Part shown: one piece after another, positions 51,391 through 60,164 of the stretch
How the letters are laid out: each line of letters begins with the position of its first letter
Numbering within the stretch: the first letter of the stretch is position 1
NCBI RefSeq assembly: GCF_004217285.1
Contig: NZ_SHKS01000004.1
Coordinates: 574,921 to 638,920 of the forward strand
DNA: 64,000 bases
Direction: 5' to 3'
Origin: Streptomyces sp. BK239
Lineage (GTDB): Bacteria; Actinomycetota; Actinomycetes; Streptomycetales; Streptomycetaceae
Program-made: the position numbers and the translations under genes
The notes under the pieces: model-generated
Seen by the model: the letters and a program-made list of their open reading frames with translations, nothing else
Told to the model about the DNA's origin: nothing
Database searches by the model: none

Positions 51391-52530
51391 GTGACCTCTC
51401 CCATGTCCCCTTCGGATCACGTCACACCGTGTGCCGATCTGCCCGCAGCGCAGTACGCCGCATCCCGGCATGCGGCGTGGCTCGGCGCCGCCGCGATCAT
51501 CACCGACGAGGTCGGCCGGGTCCTGCTGGTGCACCCCACCTACCGCAAGGACGACTCGTGGCTGCTGCCCGGAGGCGTCGTCGAACCCGGCGAACACCCG
51601 CACGTCACCTGCCGGCGCGAGATCACCGAGGAACTGGGCCTGTCGGACCTGCCCCTGTCGGCCGTGCTCGCCGTCCACTCCTTCTCCCCGTCCCACCCCG
51701 ACCTTCAGCCCGGCACGCCCTGCCCCGGAGAGGTCCGGTTCGTCTTCGACGGGGGGACCCTCACCCCCGACCGGGTGCAGGCGATCCGCCTGCCGCGCGA
51801 GGAGCTGTCCGAGTACGCCTTCCTGGAAACCCGGGACGCGGTGCAGCGGCTGCGCCCCGTGGACGGGCAGATCATGCTCGCCGCCTACCGTGCCCGGCTC
51901 GGAAACACCGCCACCGCTCACCTCGCCGACGGCCGGCACATCCTCGACGTCCCGGCGCTGGACCGCCATGACGTCCACGTCCGCTACCGGCCCCTGTGGG
52001 ACAGCCCTCTCAACCACGGCCCCGTCCCCGAGCGGCTCCCCGTGCAGCAAGCCTGGGCGTGGTGCTTCGTCCCCGACGGCCGGGTCGTCCTCGTGGCCGA
52101 CCCCGGACCCCGGGGCGCACTGCCGATGCTGCCCGGCGGCACCGTGGAGACGACCGACGCGACGCCCGAGGACACCTTGCACCGCGAAGCCGCCGAGGAG
52201 GCCCAGCTCACCCTGACCGATACGGTACGACTGGGCTGGGTGCTGGACGAGACCGGCGAGGTCTACGGCGGAATCGGCCCCAACGCCCGGCTCCGCCTGG
52301 CCGCCCGGGTCACCGCCATCGGACCGGCGGCCGTCGACCCCGCCACCGGTCACCCCTTCGCCCGCCTGCTCGCCACCCCCGCCCAGGCAGCCGCCCTGCT
52401 GGGATGGGGCCCGCCCGGAGCGCGGCAAGCCCAACTCGCGGCGGAGACGGCACGCGAGCGGTGGGGCCTGCCCCTCGCGCGCACCGCCGTCATCGTGGAG
52501 ATCCCTACGGAGGGGATGCGGCTGAGCTGA
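51391..52530 (+). CDS. Tandem Nudix protein, two domains
   Basis: A 379-residue protein from a GTG at 51391 (AAAGG upstream). The first Nudix domain has an intact box (GGVVEPGEHP...CRREITEELGL) near residues 67-90. The second begins about residue 215 and has a degenerate box (GGTVETTDATPED then REAAEEAQL), one residue longer and without the usual glycine. The C-terminal segment (ARLLATPAQAAALLGWGPPG) completes it. The substrate is unknown. It follows the methyltransferase by 76 bases and starts the Nudix-rich part of the window. Confidence 0.83.
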   Translation: MTSPMSPSDHVTPCADLPAAQYAASRHAAWLGAAAIITDEVGRVLLVHPTYRKDDSWLLPGGVVEPGEHPHVTCRREITEELGLSDLPLSAVLAVHSFSPSHPDLQPGTPCPGEVRFVFDGGTLTPDRVQAIRLPREELSEYAFLETRDAVQRLRPVDGQIMLAAYRARLGNTATAHLADGRHILDVPALDRHDVHVRYRPLWDSPLNHGPVPERLPVQQAWAWCFVPDGRVVLVADPGPRGALPMLPGGTVETTDATPEDTLHREAAEEAQLTLTDTVRLGWVLDETGEVYGGIGPNARLRLAARVTAIGPAAVDPATGHPFARLLATPAQAAALLGWGPPGARQAQLAAETARERWGLPLARTAVIVEIPTEGMRLS

Positions 52531-52586
52531 CACGACCGATCCCCCGCCTCGACTCGTCCCGAACCACGCCCCTCTGAGGTAGCCCC

Positions 52587-54080
52587 ATGCCGTTGTCGCA
52601 CGACCACATCCGCACCATCGTCGAGACCTACCTCGCTCGCCACCCTCACGAGCGCATGCAGCTCGGCGGTCTCCTGGATGCCCTCGACCGGCCCACCGAC
52701 ATCGCCAGCCGCTCCACCTTCACCGGGCACGTCACCTGCGGCGCGATCGTCGTCGACCCGCTCGGCCGCGTCCTGCACGTGCTGCACCTGGCGAGCGGGA
52801 AGGTCCTCGCCCCCGGCGGACACACCGAGTCCGTCGACGAGTCCCTGGCAGCAGCGGCGCTGCGGGAGCTGCACGAGGAGACCGGGATCCCGCCCCAGGC
52901 CGTGGCACCGTGGCCCGGCTACGAGACTGTGCCGTTCGACATCGACACCCACGACATCGACGCCCGCCCAGGCAAAGGCGAACCCGGCCACCAGCACTTC
53001 GACCTCCGGTTCCTCTTCCGCCAGCACACCGCGACCGAGGCGCCGGTGGTGCTGCAGGAAGAAGAGGTCGGCGGCATCGAGTGGCGTCCCGTGGACAGGG
53101 TGACCTCCCCCTCCCTGCGCGAGAAGCTGCTCAAGCTCACGCCCAAGACCGAACCGGAGACCGCCAATGCCTCCGCCCTGATCTACAACGACCGCGGCGA
53201 GTACCTGCTCCACCTGCGCGACTACTTCCCCGGCCGTATCTGGGAGCCGGGCATGTGGTCCCTGCTGGGCGGCGGCCGAGAGCCCCAGGACGCCACCCTG
53301 GAACACACCGTGCGGCGCGAACTGGCCGAGGAAGCCGGCCTCGACATTGCCGACCTGACCCCGTTCGGCACCGAGTACGCCTTTGACGACGCCGGCGCGA
53401 CCGTGCCCATCGCCATCTACGCCGGCCGCTGGAACGGCGATCCCCGCGAACTCCGCCTGACGGAAGGGGTGATGCTGGCCTGGTTCGCCCCCGACGACCT
53501 CCACCGCCTGCGCATCGCAGACACCACCAGCGACCTCGTACGGCGTCACGCCGCCAGCCGCCCGGCCATCGCGTCCAGCACCGCGCCGCGGAGCGGGCTC
53601 TCATCGCACGAGGAGCGCCGCCCAGCTTCGCCGCACGGCACAGTCCTCAACGTCATCGGCGTCCACCTCTACCTGGAGCGGCCCGACGGGACGGTGCTGC
53701 TCGGGCTGCGTCACCCCGACTCCGCGTTCGCGCCGTCCACCTGGCACGCCCTGGCCGGCCACTGCGAGCAGGAGAGCGCCATCACCTGCCTGATCAGGGA
53801 GGCACGGGAAGAAGCCGGCCTGCACATCGAGCACCAGGACGTCGAACTCGTCCACGTCGTCCACCACATCGACAAGGCCGGGGACCGGCCCCGCGTGGGC
53901 CTGTTCTTCCGCGCTCGCGCCTGGAGCGGCGAGCCGGAACTGCGTGAGCCGGACAAGTGCACCCAGTGGAGGTTCTGGGACCCCGCCGCCTTGCCCGACA
54001 ACCTCGTTTCCTACACCCGGGTGGCCATCGAGAAGATCCAGAGCGGGGACCTGTACAGCGAGACGGGCTGGCCCGCATGA
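52587..54080 (+). CDS. Triple Nudix-domain protein
   Basis: A 497-residue protein with three Nudix domains. The boxes are GGHTESVDESL...RELHEETGI near residue 77, GGGREPQDATLEHT...RELAEEAGL near 228, and AGHCEQESAITCLIREAREEAGL near 392. The first is preceded by an N-terminal region (HIRTIVETYLARHPHERMQL) like that of stand-alone Streptomyces Nudix proteins of this type. Linkers near 185 and 335 separate them. Three apparently intact Nudix boxes in one chain is rare and suggests successive gene fusion. Substrates are unknown; capped or sugar nucleotides are possible. Confidence 0.85.
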   Translation: MPLSHDHIRTIVETYLARHPHERMQLGGLLDALDRPTDIASRSTFTGHVTCGAIVVDPLGRVLHVLHLASGKVLAPGGHTESVDESLAAAALRELHEETGIPPQAVAPWPGYETVPFDIDTHDIDARPGKGEPGHQHFDLRFLFRQHTATEAPVVLQEEEVGGIEWRPVDRVTSPSLREKLLKLTPKTEPETANASALIYNDRGEYLLHLRDYFPGRIWEPGMWSLLGGGREPQDATLEHTVRRELAEEAGLDIADLTPFGTEYAFDDAGATVPIAIYAGRWNGDPRELRLTEGVMLAWFAPDDLHRLRIADTTSDLVRRHAASRPAIASSTAPRSGLSSHEERRPASPHGTVLNVIGVHLYLERPDGTVLLGLRHPDSAFAPSTWHALAGHCEQESAITCLIREAREEAGLHIEHQDVELVHVVHHIDKAGDRPRVGLFFRARAWSGEPELREPDKCTQWRFWDPAALPDNLVSYTRVAIEKIQSGDLYSETGWPA

Positions 54081-54479
54081 CCGGCACGCCGAGCGGCGCA
54101 CACCGTCGTCTGTCCACTGAAACTGCGGCCGGTCGTGAGAACACCCGTCTGGTGGTGATCCGCGGCAACTCGGCGTCCGGCAAGTCCAGCATGGCCCAGG
54201 GCCTGCGATCACTACGGCCGCGGTATCGCGATCGTGGGCCAGGACGTGATCCGCCGGAACGTGCTCAGAGAACACGACACCGCGCGCGGCGCCAACATCG
54301 CCCTGCTGGGCAGGATCGCAGGCGCGCGCCACCACCGCACAGTGCTGCTCAACGCCATGGAGAACGCAGGCTTTACCAACTATGCGACCGAGTTCTGGCA
54401 CTTCTCGGTAGCGGACCGGTACGACGCGCTGATGCGACAGGAGCCGGACGCGCGCTATGGACCGATCGAGCTGCCTTAG
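54077..54479 (+). pseudogene. Chimeric pseudogene: P-loop kinase N-terminus joined to VanX-type dipeptidase C-terminus
   Basis: From 54077 one frame reads LVVIRGNSASGKSSMAQGLR, a P-loop kinase start. At about 54206 the homology moves to another frame (DHYGRGIAIVGQDVIRRNVL, REHD), so a frameshift has occurred. After about 54330 the same frame changes family and reads NAMENAGFTNYATEFWHF and ARYGPIELP, the C-terminus of M15/VanX-like D-Ala-D-Ala dipeptidases with the Zn-binding EFWH. Neither half is complete. The ATG overlaps the triple-Nudix stop. Confidence 0.68.
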
Positions 54480-54595
54480 CGCGCCGGCATCCTCGTCCAC
54501 TTCCTCGCCATCCACACCGATCCCGACGGACAGGAGCGCGGCCACCGCACCCTGACCAGGCAGCGACGGACGGAACACATCGAACGGAGGCACGC

Positions 54596-55498
54596 GTGCC
54601 TGACGACACCCAGCAGGCGATCCCAGCCGTCCCGAACCCAGCGACCGGAGGTGAACCACAACAGCACCACATGCACCTGCTCGGGCGGTACTACCGCCAA
54701 CTGGAAGCAGGCCGCAAAACGATCGAAGTGAGGGTGGCCACCGCGCGGAAGCGCGCCGTTGCGGTCGGCGACACGGTCGTCTTCCACGACCGGGACACCG
54801 GGCGGGAACTCGACGTCATTGTTAAGCGGATCAGCCCGTACCACTCCTTCCAGGACCTGCTCAGCTCAGAGGACGCCGCGCGCATCGACCCGGACGGGCC
54901 GCCCGGAGAGCTGCTCGCCAACCTCCGCAGCATCTACCCGCCCGCCAAGGAGGCCCTCGGCGTTCTCGCCCTCGCGTTCGACCACCGCCCTGCACGACCG
55001 GGCCGCCCTATGCCGATGACGCCCACGCAGTACGCGCAGACCGTCCCCCACCACACGGTGTACGGCTGCCTTTACGTCCGCGACGAGCACGACCGGCCGG
55101 TCCAACTGCGCTCGGTCTACGGCTCGAGACTTTGGCAGTTCCCGGGCGGCAACCTCGACGCCCCAGGCGAGGACCCGCTACAGACCGCACGGCGAGAGGC
55201 CGTCGAGGAAACGGGCCTCGAACTCGGTCTGGACACGCCGAAGCTGCTCCTGACGCACTTCCTGCACGCCGGGCCGCGTCTGCCGCTGAACAAGGTGGGG
55301 CTCATCTTCGACGGAGGCCAGTTGACCGCCGACCAGCTCGGCCGGATCCGACTCGATCCCGCCGAGCACGACATGTGGGCCGTCCACGACCTCGCGACCT
55401 GGCAGGAACTGATGGCGCCTCGCGCCTTCGCCCGCCTCGACGCCATCGAACGAGCCCGGCGCGGCGAGGGCCCCGCCTACCTGATCACGCACACCTGA
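54596..55498 (+). CDS. ASCH-domain and Nudix-domain fusion protein
   Basis: A 300-residue protein from a GTG at 54596 with GGAGG five bases upstream. Residues about 20-125 match an ASCH domain (HMHLLGRYYRQLEAGRKTIE, VRVATARKRAVAVGDTVVFH, PYHSFQDLLSSED), a PUA-like fold thought to bind RNA or nucleotides. Residues about 140-290 are a Nudix domain with the box GGNLDAPGEDPLQTARREAV then EETGLEL. The fusion suggests action on an RNA-linked or modified nucleotide, which is inference. Confidence 0.83.
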   Translation: MPDDTQQAIPAVPNPATGGEPQQHHMHLLGRYYRQLEAGRKTIEVRVATARKRAVAVGDTVVFHDRDTGRELDVIVKRISPYHSFQDLLSSEDAARIDPDGPPGELLANLRSIYPPAKEALGVLALAFDHRPARPGRPMPMTPTQYAQTVPHHTVYGCLYVRDEHDRPVQLRSVYGSRLWQFPGGNLDAPGEDPLQTARREAVEETGLELGLDTPKLLLTHFLHAGPRLPLNKVGLIFDGGQLTADQLGRIRLDPAEHDMWAVHDLATWQELMAPRAFARLDAIERARRGEGPAYLITHT

Positions 55499-55527
55499 AC
55501 CGCAGCACCCCACCCGGGGAGGCAACC

Positions 55528-55989
55528 GTGCCCGCCAAGGACACCAACACCCAGTCGTGCCTGCCTGCTGTGCCGTTTGGAGGGGTCAATGTCTGTCACC
55601 AGCCCGGTGAGCGCTACCAAACGGTCTTGACGGTCCTGGGCTCCGAGGCACTCGCGGCCCAGCGCGAGGTCACCCGCATCCACCTGCGGCTGTGGTCCGT
55701 GGAGGAGCTCACGCTCACCGCCGAGCTCGGTGTCACTGCTGCTGACAAACGTCCTGGTCCATGCGCCGGCAACGGTGAGTTGCTGGTGCGTGAGGCGCCG
55801 GACGGTGTCGTGGTGGGGGCGGTACCGGTCGTCAAGGAACCCATGGAGGACCGGACAGGCGGGCGGGGTCTGTTCCTGTTGTCGCAGCTCGCCGAGGAGC
55901 TGGAAGTCCACCAGCTCACCCGGGGCAAGCAGGTGTGGTCCCGGCTCAGCCACACCTCCTCCGGCGCCAACGAGGAGGGGCGATGCTGA
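55528..55989 (+). CDS. RsbW-like ATPase with scrambled N-box, probably inactive
   Basis: A 153-residue frame from a GTG at 55528. It matches streptomycete RsbW-like ATPases before (QREVTRIHLRLWSVEELTLT) and after (GNGELLVREAPDGVVVGAVP, TGGRGLFLLSQLAEELEVH) the ATP-binding N-box. Between about 55730 and 55775 the expected N-box appears only in another frame, as LLLTNVLVHAP, while the main frame reads TAADKRPGPCA. Two compensating indels therefore replace the Mg-binding Asn and its helix. The product could be made but should not bind ATP normally, unless the sequence has errors. Confidence 0.6.
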   Translation: MPAKDTNTQSCLPAVPFGGVNVCHQPGERYQTVLTVLGSEALAAQREVTRIHLRLWSVEELTLTAELGVTAADKRPGPCAGNGELLVREAPDGVVVGAVPVVKEPMEDRTGGRGLFLLSQLAEELEVHQLTRGKQVWSRLSHTSSGANEEGRC

Positions 55990-56294
55990 CCGACCAACGG
56001 CCGTCGGAGCACGGCGCATCTCCCGGAAACGGTGAGTCAGTTCGGCCAATTCCGGACTGGCGGGACCTCCAGCCCCAATATCTACACTCAGGCATTCGCC
56101 GGGCATCGGGGGCCTGCCGTGCGGGAAGCCAGGCACATCCTCCAGTCCGGCCACGGTGCCCTACCGGGACGCCTGGACGCCTTATCCCCGCCCGGGCATG
56201 GCCACTCCAGGAGGTCACAGCGGCGAGGGGTGAAGATCCGGTGTGTCCGGCCTAGTACGTGGCATCGTCCGCCCTCTCTTCCAGGAGTACATGC
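55990..56294. other. Unassigned stretch before the GNAT gene
   Basis: About 300 bases with no recognised gene. A forward frame continues from 55983 (MLTDQRPSEHGASPGNGES) to 56255, but its later part is Arg/Pro-rich and unlike protein. It may hold a promoter for the genes that follow. Confidence 0.3.
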
Positions 56295-56759
56295 ATGCAG
56301 GCTGTCCTGGCCGTCCGGTCCGATCTTCCCGCTTGGCTACGCCTCGCGGGTCAGGTCGAAGATCTGTTCGGCCCCTTGGTCGACGATCCAGAGTTCCGGG
56401 CGGCCTTGGAACGCAACGTGGAGCGCGGCACCGCTTTGTGCGTGCGGGATGCGGAGGGCGGGCCCGGAGCGGCGCTCGCCGGCGGCCTGTTGATGTCGGT
56501 GCGCCCTCCACGGTACGAGATCAGCTGGCTGGCCGTCAGCACCGCGTTTCGGGGCAGAGGCATCGGGGCCCTCCTGGTCCGGTCCGCACTGCACGACCTC
56601 ACTGCTGCTCCAGGAACCGTCGAGGTGACGACCTTCGGGCCGGACCACCCAGGCCGACGTGCCCGGGGCTTCTACGAACGTCTCGGCTTCGAGCCGACAG
56701 ACTCAGTCTCGGCCGACGGCACACGCCAGACGTACCAGTTGCACCTGCAGGCCACATGA
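56295..56759 (+). CDS. GNAT N-acetyltransferase
   Basis: A 154-residue protein from the ATG at 56295 (CAGGAG upstream). The fold pattern is clear: LAGGLLMSVRPPRYEISWLA, the acetyl-CoA loop FRGRGIGALLVRSAL near residue 94, and the C-terminal RARGFYERLGFEPTD. The substrate is unknown. It stands 120 bases before the flavoprotein gene and may share the region's promoter. Confidence 0.85.
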   Translation: MQAVLAVRSDLPAWLRLAGQVEDLFGPLVDDPEFRAALERNVERGTALCVRDAEGGPGAALAGGLLMSVRPPRYEISWLAVSTAFRGRGIGALLVRSALHDLTAAPGTVEVTTFGPDHPGRRARGFYERLGFEPTDSVSADGTRQTYQLHLQAT

Positions 56760-56879
56760 GGCGGCTCCCGTTACGGCCCGGGAGGCCACTTCGGCCCGGT
56801 CTGCCGGTTCCCACCGAAGTCGGGGGCGGCACCTCGCAGTTATCAGCTGCCGCAGCCGTTGTGCGATGAGGAGGGTGTC

Positions 56880-58298
56880 GTGAGGAACAGCACAACCCGA
56901 GCACGTCCCGTTGTACCGGTGGTGATCCTGGGGGCAGGGCCTTGCGGGCTGGCATGCGCGCACGAACTCCAGCGTCTCGGTCGCCGCGACTGGATGCTGC
57001 TGGAAGCCGCGCCGACGGTCGGGGGCCTGGGCTCCTCGGTCGTCGACGAGGCCGGCTTCACTTGGGATCTCGGCGGTCATGTCGTGTTCTCCAAGTTGAA
57101 GAGCTTCGACGCGCTGCTTGCGGAGTTGTTCGAGCCGGAGGAGCTGCTGCACCACGAGCGTTCCTCGTTCATCCGGCACGGCGGGAGCTGGGTGCCCTAC
57201 CCCTTCCAGCAACACCTGCACCACCTGCGCCGGGCAACAGCCCGGAGGTGTTTGGACGATCTGACCGCAGCACAGGATCGAGGCCGCGCTCCCGCTGGGA
57301 CGGACTTCGCCTCGTGGCTGGAGGCGACCTATGGTCCGGCCCTGGTGGAGGAGTTCTTCGCCCCCTACAACCGGAAAATCTGGGCCACCAGCCTGAGCGA
57401 GATGTCCGCCTCATGGATTGCGGAACGGGTCGCGCCCGCCGACACCGGCGCGCTTCAGCACGCGCTGAAGACGGGCTCCACCGGCACGCAAGCGTGGGGC
57501 CCCAACGCGCAGTTCGCGTTCCCTGCCGTGGGCGGCACCGGCGCGATCTGGCAGCGGCTCGCCGCCTGCCTGGACGGCGATGTCCGCACCGGTCAGAGCG
57601 TCGTCCACGTCGATGAGGCCGCAAAGACCCTGCTGACAGCCGACGGCACCGTACTCACCTACGGCCACCTGGTCGCCACCGGCGCGCTCGACAGGCTCGT
57701 TGCGATGACAGCCGGAGCACCAGAGGACGTGCGCCACGCAGCCAGCACCCTGCGCCACACCACCGTGGCGATGGCTGGACTCGGCTACCGGTCACCGACG
57801 ACCGACCGGCGCTCGTGGCTGTACTTCCCCGGAGGGGAGGCACCGTTCTACCGGGCGACGAACTTCTCCCGATACGCGCCGGCCAATGTCCCGGACTCCG
57901 CCCCCAGCCGGTACTCGGCCTGGATGACCGAAACGTCGCTGTCCGCGGGTACCCTGCTGGACCGGACCGGACTGGTCGAGGACTGCGACACGGCGCTGCG
58001 TCGCTGCGGCCTGGTCCCCGAGCGCGCCGAACGTGTCAGCGGCCACGTGGAGCTGATCCCCTACGCCTACCCGGTGCCGACCACAGGCCGGGACGCGGCG
58101 CTGACGCTCATCCAGCCGTGGCTGGAGAGGCACGGAATCTACTCACGCGGGCGCTTCGGTACCTGGCGTTACGAGATCGGCAACATGGATCACGCCGTCA
58201 CCATGGGCCAGGACATCGCCCGACGGCTCGCGCACGGCACCCCCGAGCGGATCTACACGGCTCCCCGTACGACTGTGGGGGCCGTCGATGCGCGCTGA
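56880..58298 (+). CDS. FAD-dependent UDP-galactopyranose mutase/amine oxidase-like protein
   Basis: A 472-residue protein from a GTG at 56880 with GAGGAGG five bases upstream. The FAD dinucleotide motif VVILGAGPCGLACAHELQRL is near residue 14, followed by LEAAPTVGGLGSSV and WDLGGHVVFS, typical of the NAD(P)-binding_8/protoporphyrinogen-oxidase and UDP-galactopyranose-mutase-like superfamily. FFAPYNRKIWATSLSEMSAS near 160 and FPAVGGTGAIWQRL near 215 strongly recall UGM-like proteins, whose members isomerise sugar nucleotides with reduced FAD. It overlaps the phosphatase gene by 11 bases and heads the six-gene operon. Confidence 0.8.
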   Translation: MRNSTTRARPVVPVVILGAGPCGLACAHELQRLGRRDWMLLEAAPTVGGLGSSVVDEAGFTWDLGGHVVFSKLKSFDALLAELFEPEELLHHERSSFIRHGGSWVPYPFQQHLHHLRRATARRCLDDLTAAQDRGRAPAGTDFASWLEATYGPALVEEFFAPYNRKIWATSLSEMSASWIAERVAPADTGALQHALKTGSTGTQAWGPNAQFAFPAVGGTGAIWQRLAACLDGDVRTGQSVVHVDEAAKTLLTADGTVLTYGHLVATGALDRLVAMTAGAPEDVRHAASTLRHTTVAMAGLGYRSPTTDRRSWLYFPGGEAPFYRATNFSRYAPANVPDSAPSRYSAWMTETSLSAGTLLDRTGLVEDCDTALRRCGLVPERAERVSGHVELIPYAYPVPTTGRDAALTLIQPWLERHGIYSRGRFGTWRYEIGNMDHAVTMGQDIARRLAHGTPERIYTAPRTTVGAVDAR

Positions 58299-58764
58299 AC
58301 CTGCGCTGGATGCCCAGCCGGTGACCGAGTGGCTTCTGGTCGGCGCCGCACCGGAGGGCCCGCCCGCCGTCCGGGCCCTTCTCGAACTCGGTGTCACACA
58401 CGTACTGGACTGCCGGACCCCGCGCCCGGTGCCGCCTCTCGCCGCCGTATGCCCCGACCTGGTGTGGCATACGGCGCCCACCGCGGACGACGGCGCCTCT
58501 CGGGGGGCCGACTGGTACGCCGCCTGCGTGTCCTTCGCCGAGCTGGCTGCGCGCGAGGACGGGGCCCGGCTGTACTGCCACTGCGCGGCCGGAGTCAACC
58601 GCTCGCCGGCCGCCGCCTACGCCATCCTGCGCGCGCGGGGATGGGAGCCCGCCACCGCCCGCGACCGCATCCTGACCTGTCGCCCCAAGGCCCGTCCCCT
58701 CTACTTCGAGGATGCCGAGCGGTGCCTGCGCGAGCTGGGCTTAGCCGAACAGGAGTCGCCGTGA
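58288..58764 (+). CDS. Dual-specificity protein phosphatase-like
   Basis: A 158-residue protein. The PTP loop HCAAGVNRSPAAAYAILR lies near residues 97-114 with the catalytic Cys and Arg in place, and the upstream general-acid loop contains APTADDGAS. The size and LLVGAAPEGPPAVRALLELG start suit compact dual-specificity phosphatases. Its partner in a biosynthetic operon may be a phosphosugar or phospholipid rather than a protein. It is coupled to the glycosyltransferase gene by GTGA. Confidence 0.83.
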   Translation: MRAEPALDAQPVTEWLLVGAAPEGPPAVRALLELGVTHVLDCRTPRPVPPLAAVCPDLVWHTAPTADDGASRGADWYAACVSFAELAAREDGARLYCHCAAGVNRSPAAAYAILRARGWEPATARDRILTCRPKARPLYFEDAERCLRELGLAEQESP

Positions 58765-60164
58765 TCCGTGTCAGCCGCCTGCTCTCCGCCGCCTACACCG
58801 TCCGGTCCCTGTACATGACCGCGTCCATGGCCCTGTCCTACCGATGCCTGCGCTCCGAGGCCAACCAGGCCGAACATGCGTCGCCCGGCGGGGCGACCGG
58901 TCTAACGGTGATCATCCCGGCGCTGCGCGAACAGGCGGTGATCCCCCGCTCGCTGGCGCATTTCGCGGAGCTCGCCGCCCAGTGGCCGCAGCTGCGCGTC
59001 CTGGTGGTCACCGCCGCTCGTGAGTCGGCCGAGACACCCAGCGGCCGGCAGACCACCGAGGACCTGTGCCGGGACCTCGCACGGGGACACAACGAGCGGC
59101 TGGCCAGGGAGGTCTTCCACGTCGTGTCCTATCCGGGCCAGGGACGCCGGGCTTCCCAGCTCAACTATGCTGTCGCGGCGCTGGAGGTGTTGCTGCCGCC
59201 CTCGGACGACTACATCGCGGTGTTTGACGCCGACGCGGTTCCCGACGCCCGGCTGCGCTCCCAGTTCGCCCAGGCCGCCGCTGGCCGGCCCGCGATGATC
59301 CAGCAGCCGATGCTGCCCGCCTTCCCCGCGGGCCGCGGGCGGCGCTCGGCAGTGATGTCCGGTCAGGACCTTGCCTCGTTCCGCCGCACCCTCGGCATCG
59401 AATACCGGCGCATCAAGGTGGCCTGCCTGTGCGCTCCCGGACGACGTCCCCGGCTGCTGACCGCGCTGGCACGCCCGATGGTCTACGGAGTGGGCTCCGG
59501 GCTCATCGTGCGCCGCGACAAGATCGAGGACATCGGGTTCTTCCAGGAACCGCACGACGACCTCGCGGTCGGCCACCGTCTGAGCATGGCCGGCGAGCCC
59601 ATCGCGGTCCTGCCCTCGGTCAACATCGTCGAGCCGTACCAGAGCGTTGGGGCCATGGCCCGCGCGTTCAGCAGCGTGGCTTTCGCGAACGCCGCGACCC
59701 GCCACGACTACCGTTTCGCCGCTGCCCGGCCCACCCGGCTCTCGCGCACCGGCCAGCGGCTGCTGGCAGCCCGGGCTCTCGCCGACGGCGCCGCCTGGGC
59801 TCTGGGGCCAGTGGTGATGACGGCCGCAGCCGTGCATCTGGCCGCCCGGCGGCAGCTCTCACCGCTGGCCGTGGCCGCGCTGGCAGCGGGGGTCATCGAG
59901 CCGGTCGTGGCGTACCGGCTGCGCGGCCGGCTCCTTGAGGATTTCCGGACGCCCGGCCAGGCCCGTGGCGGCTGGCAGCAGCCGCCGGCCTTCGCGGCCA
60001 TCGCCACCTTCCTGCCCCAGCCCGCGGTGAGCGCGCTCGGCCCGTGGCTGCTGGCCCTGCGCGCGAGCGCCGCCAAACTCACCGGCCGGGACTTGCGGTT
60101 CACCAAGACCGAGCACCTGGGCGAGATCGCCCCCGAACCCCGAGGAGGCACGCTTCATGGGTGA
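58761..60164 (+). CDS. Membrane-associated family 2 glycosyltransferase
   Basis: A 467-residue protein from a GTG at 58761. The GT-A domain shows LTVIIPALREQAVIPRSL near residue 50, the metal-binding VFDADAVPD near 156, SGLIVRRDKIEDIGFFQEP near 248 and the DDLAVGHRLSMAG acceptor motif. Hydrophobic segments near residues 340-395 suggest membrane association. The QxxRW-like processive motif is not seen. The sugar donor may come from the UGM-like enzyme. It overlaps the PLP gene by eight bases. Confidence 0.83.
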   Translation: MIRVSRLLSAAYTVRSLYMTASMALSYRCLRSEANQAEHASPGGATGLTVIIPALREQAVIPRSLAHFAELAAQWPQLRVLVVTAARESAETPSGRQTTEDLCRDLARGHNERLAREVFHVVSYPGQGRRASQLNYAVAALEVLLPPSDDYIAVFDADAVPDARLRSQFAQAAAGRPAMIQQPMLPAFPAGRGRRSAVMSGQDLASFRRTLGIEYRRIKVACLCAPGRRPRLLTALARPMVYGVGSGLIVRRDKIEDIGFFQEPHDDLAVGHRLSMAGEPIAVLPSVNIVEPYQSVGAMARAFSSVAFANAATRHDYRFAAARPTRLSRTGQRLLAARALADGAAWALGPVVMTAAAVHLAARRQLSPLAVAALAAGVIEPVVAYRLRGRLLEDFRTPGQARGGWQQPPAFAAIATFLPQPAVSALGPWLLALRASAAKLTGRDLRFTKTEHLGEIAPEPRGGTLHG

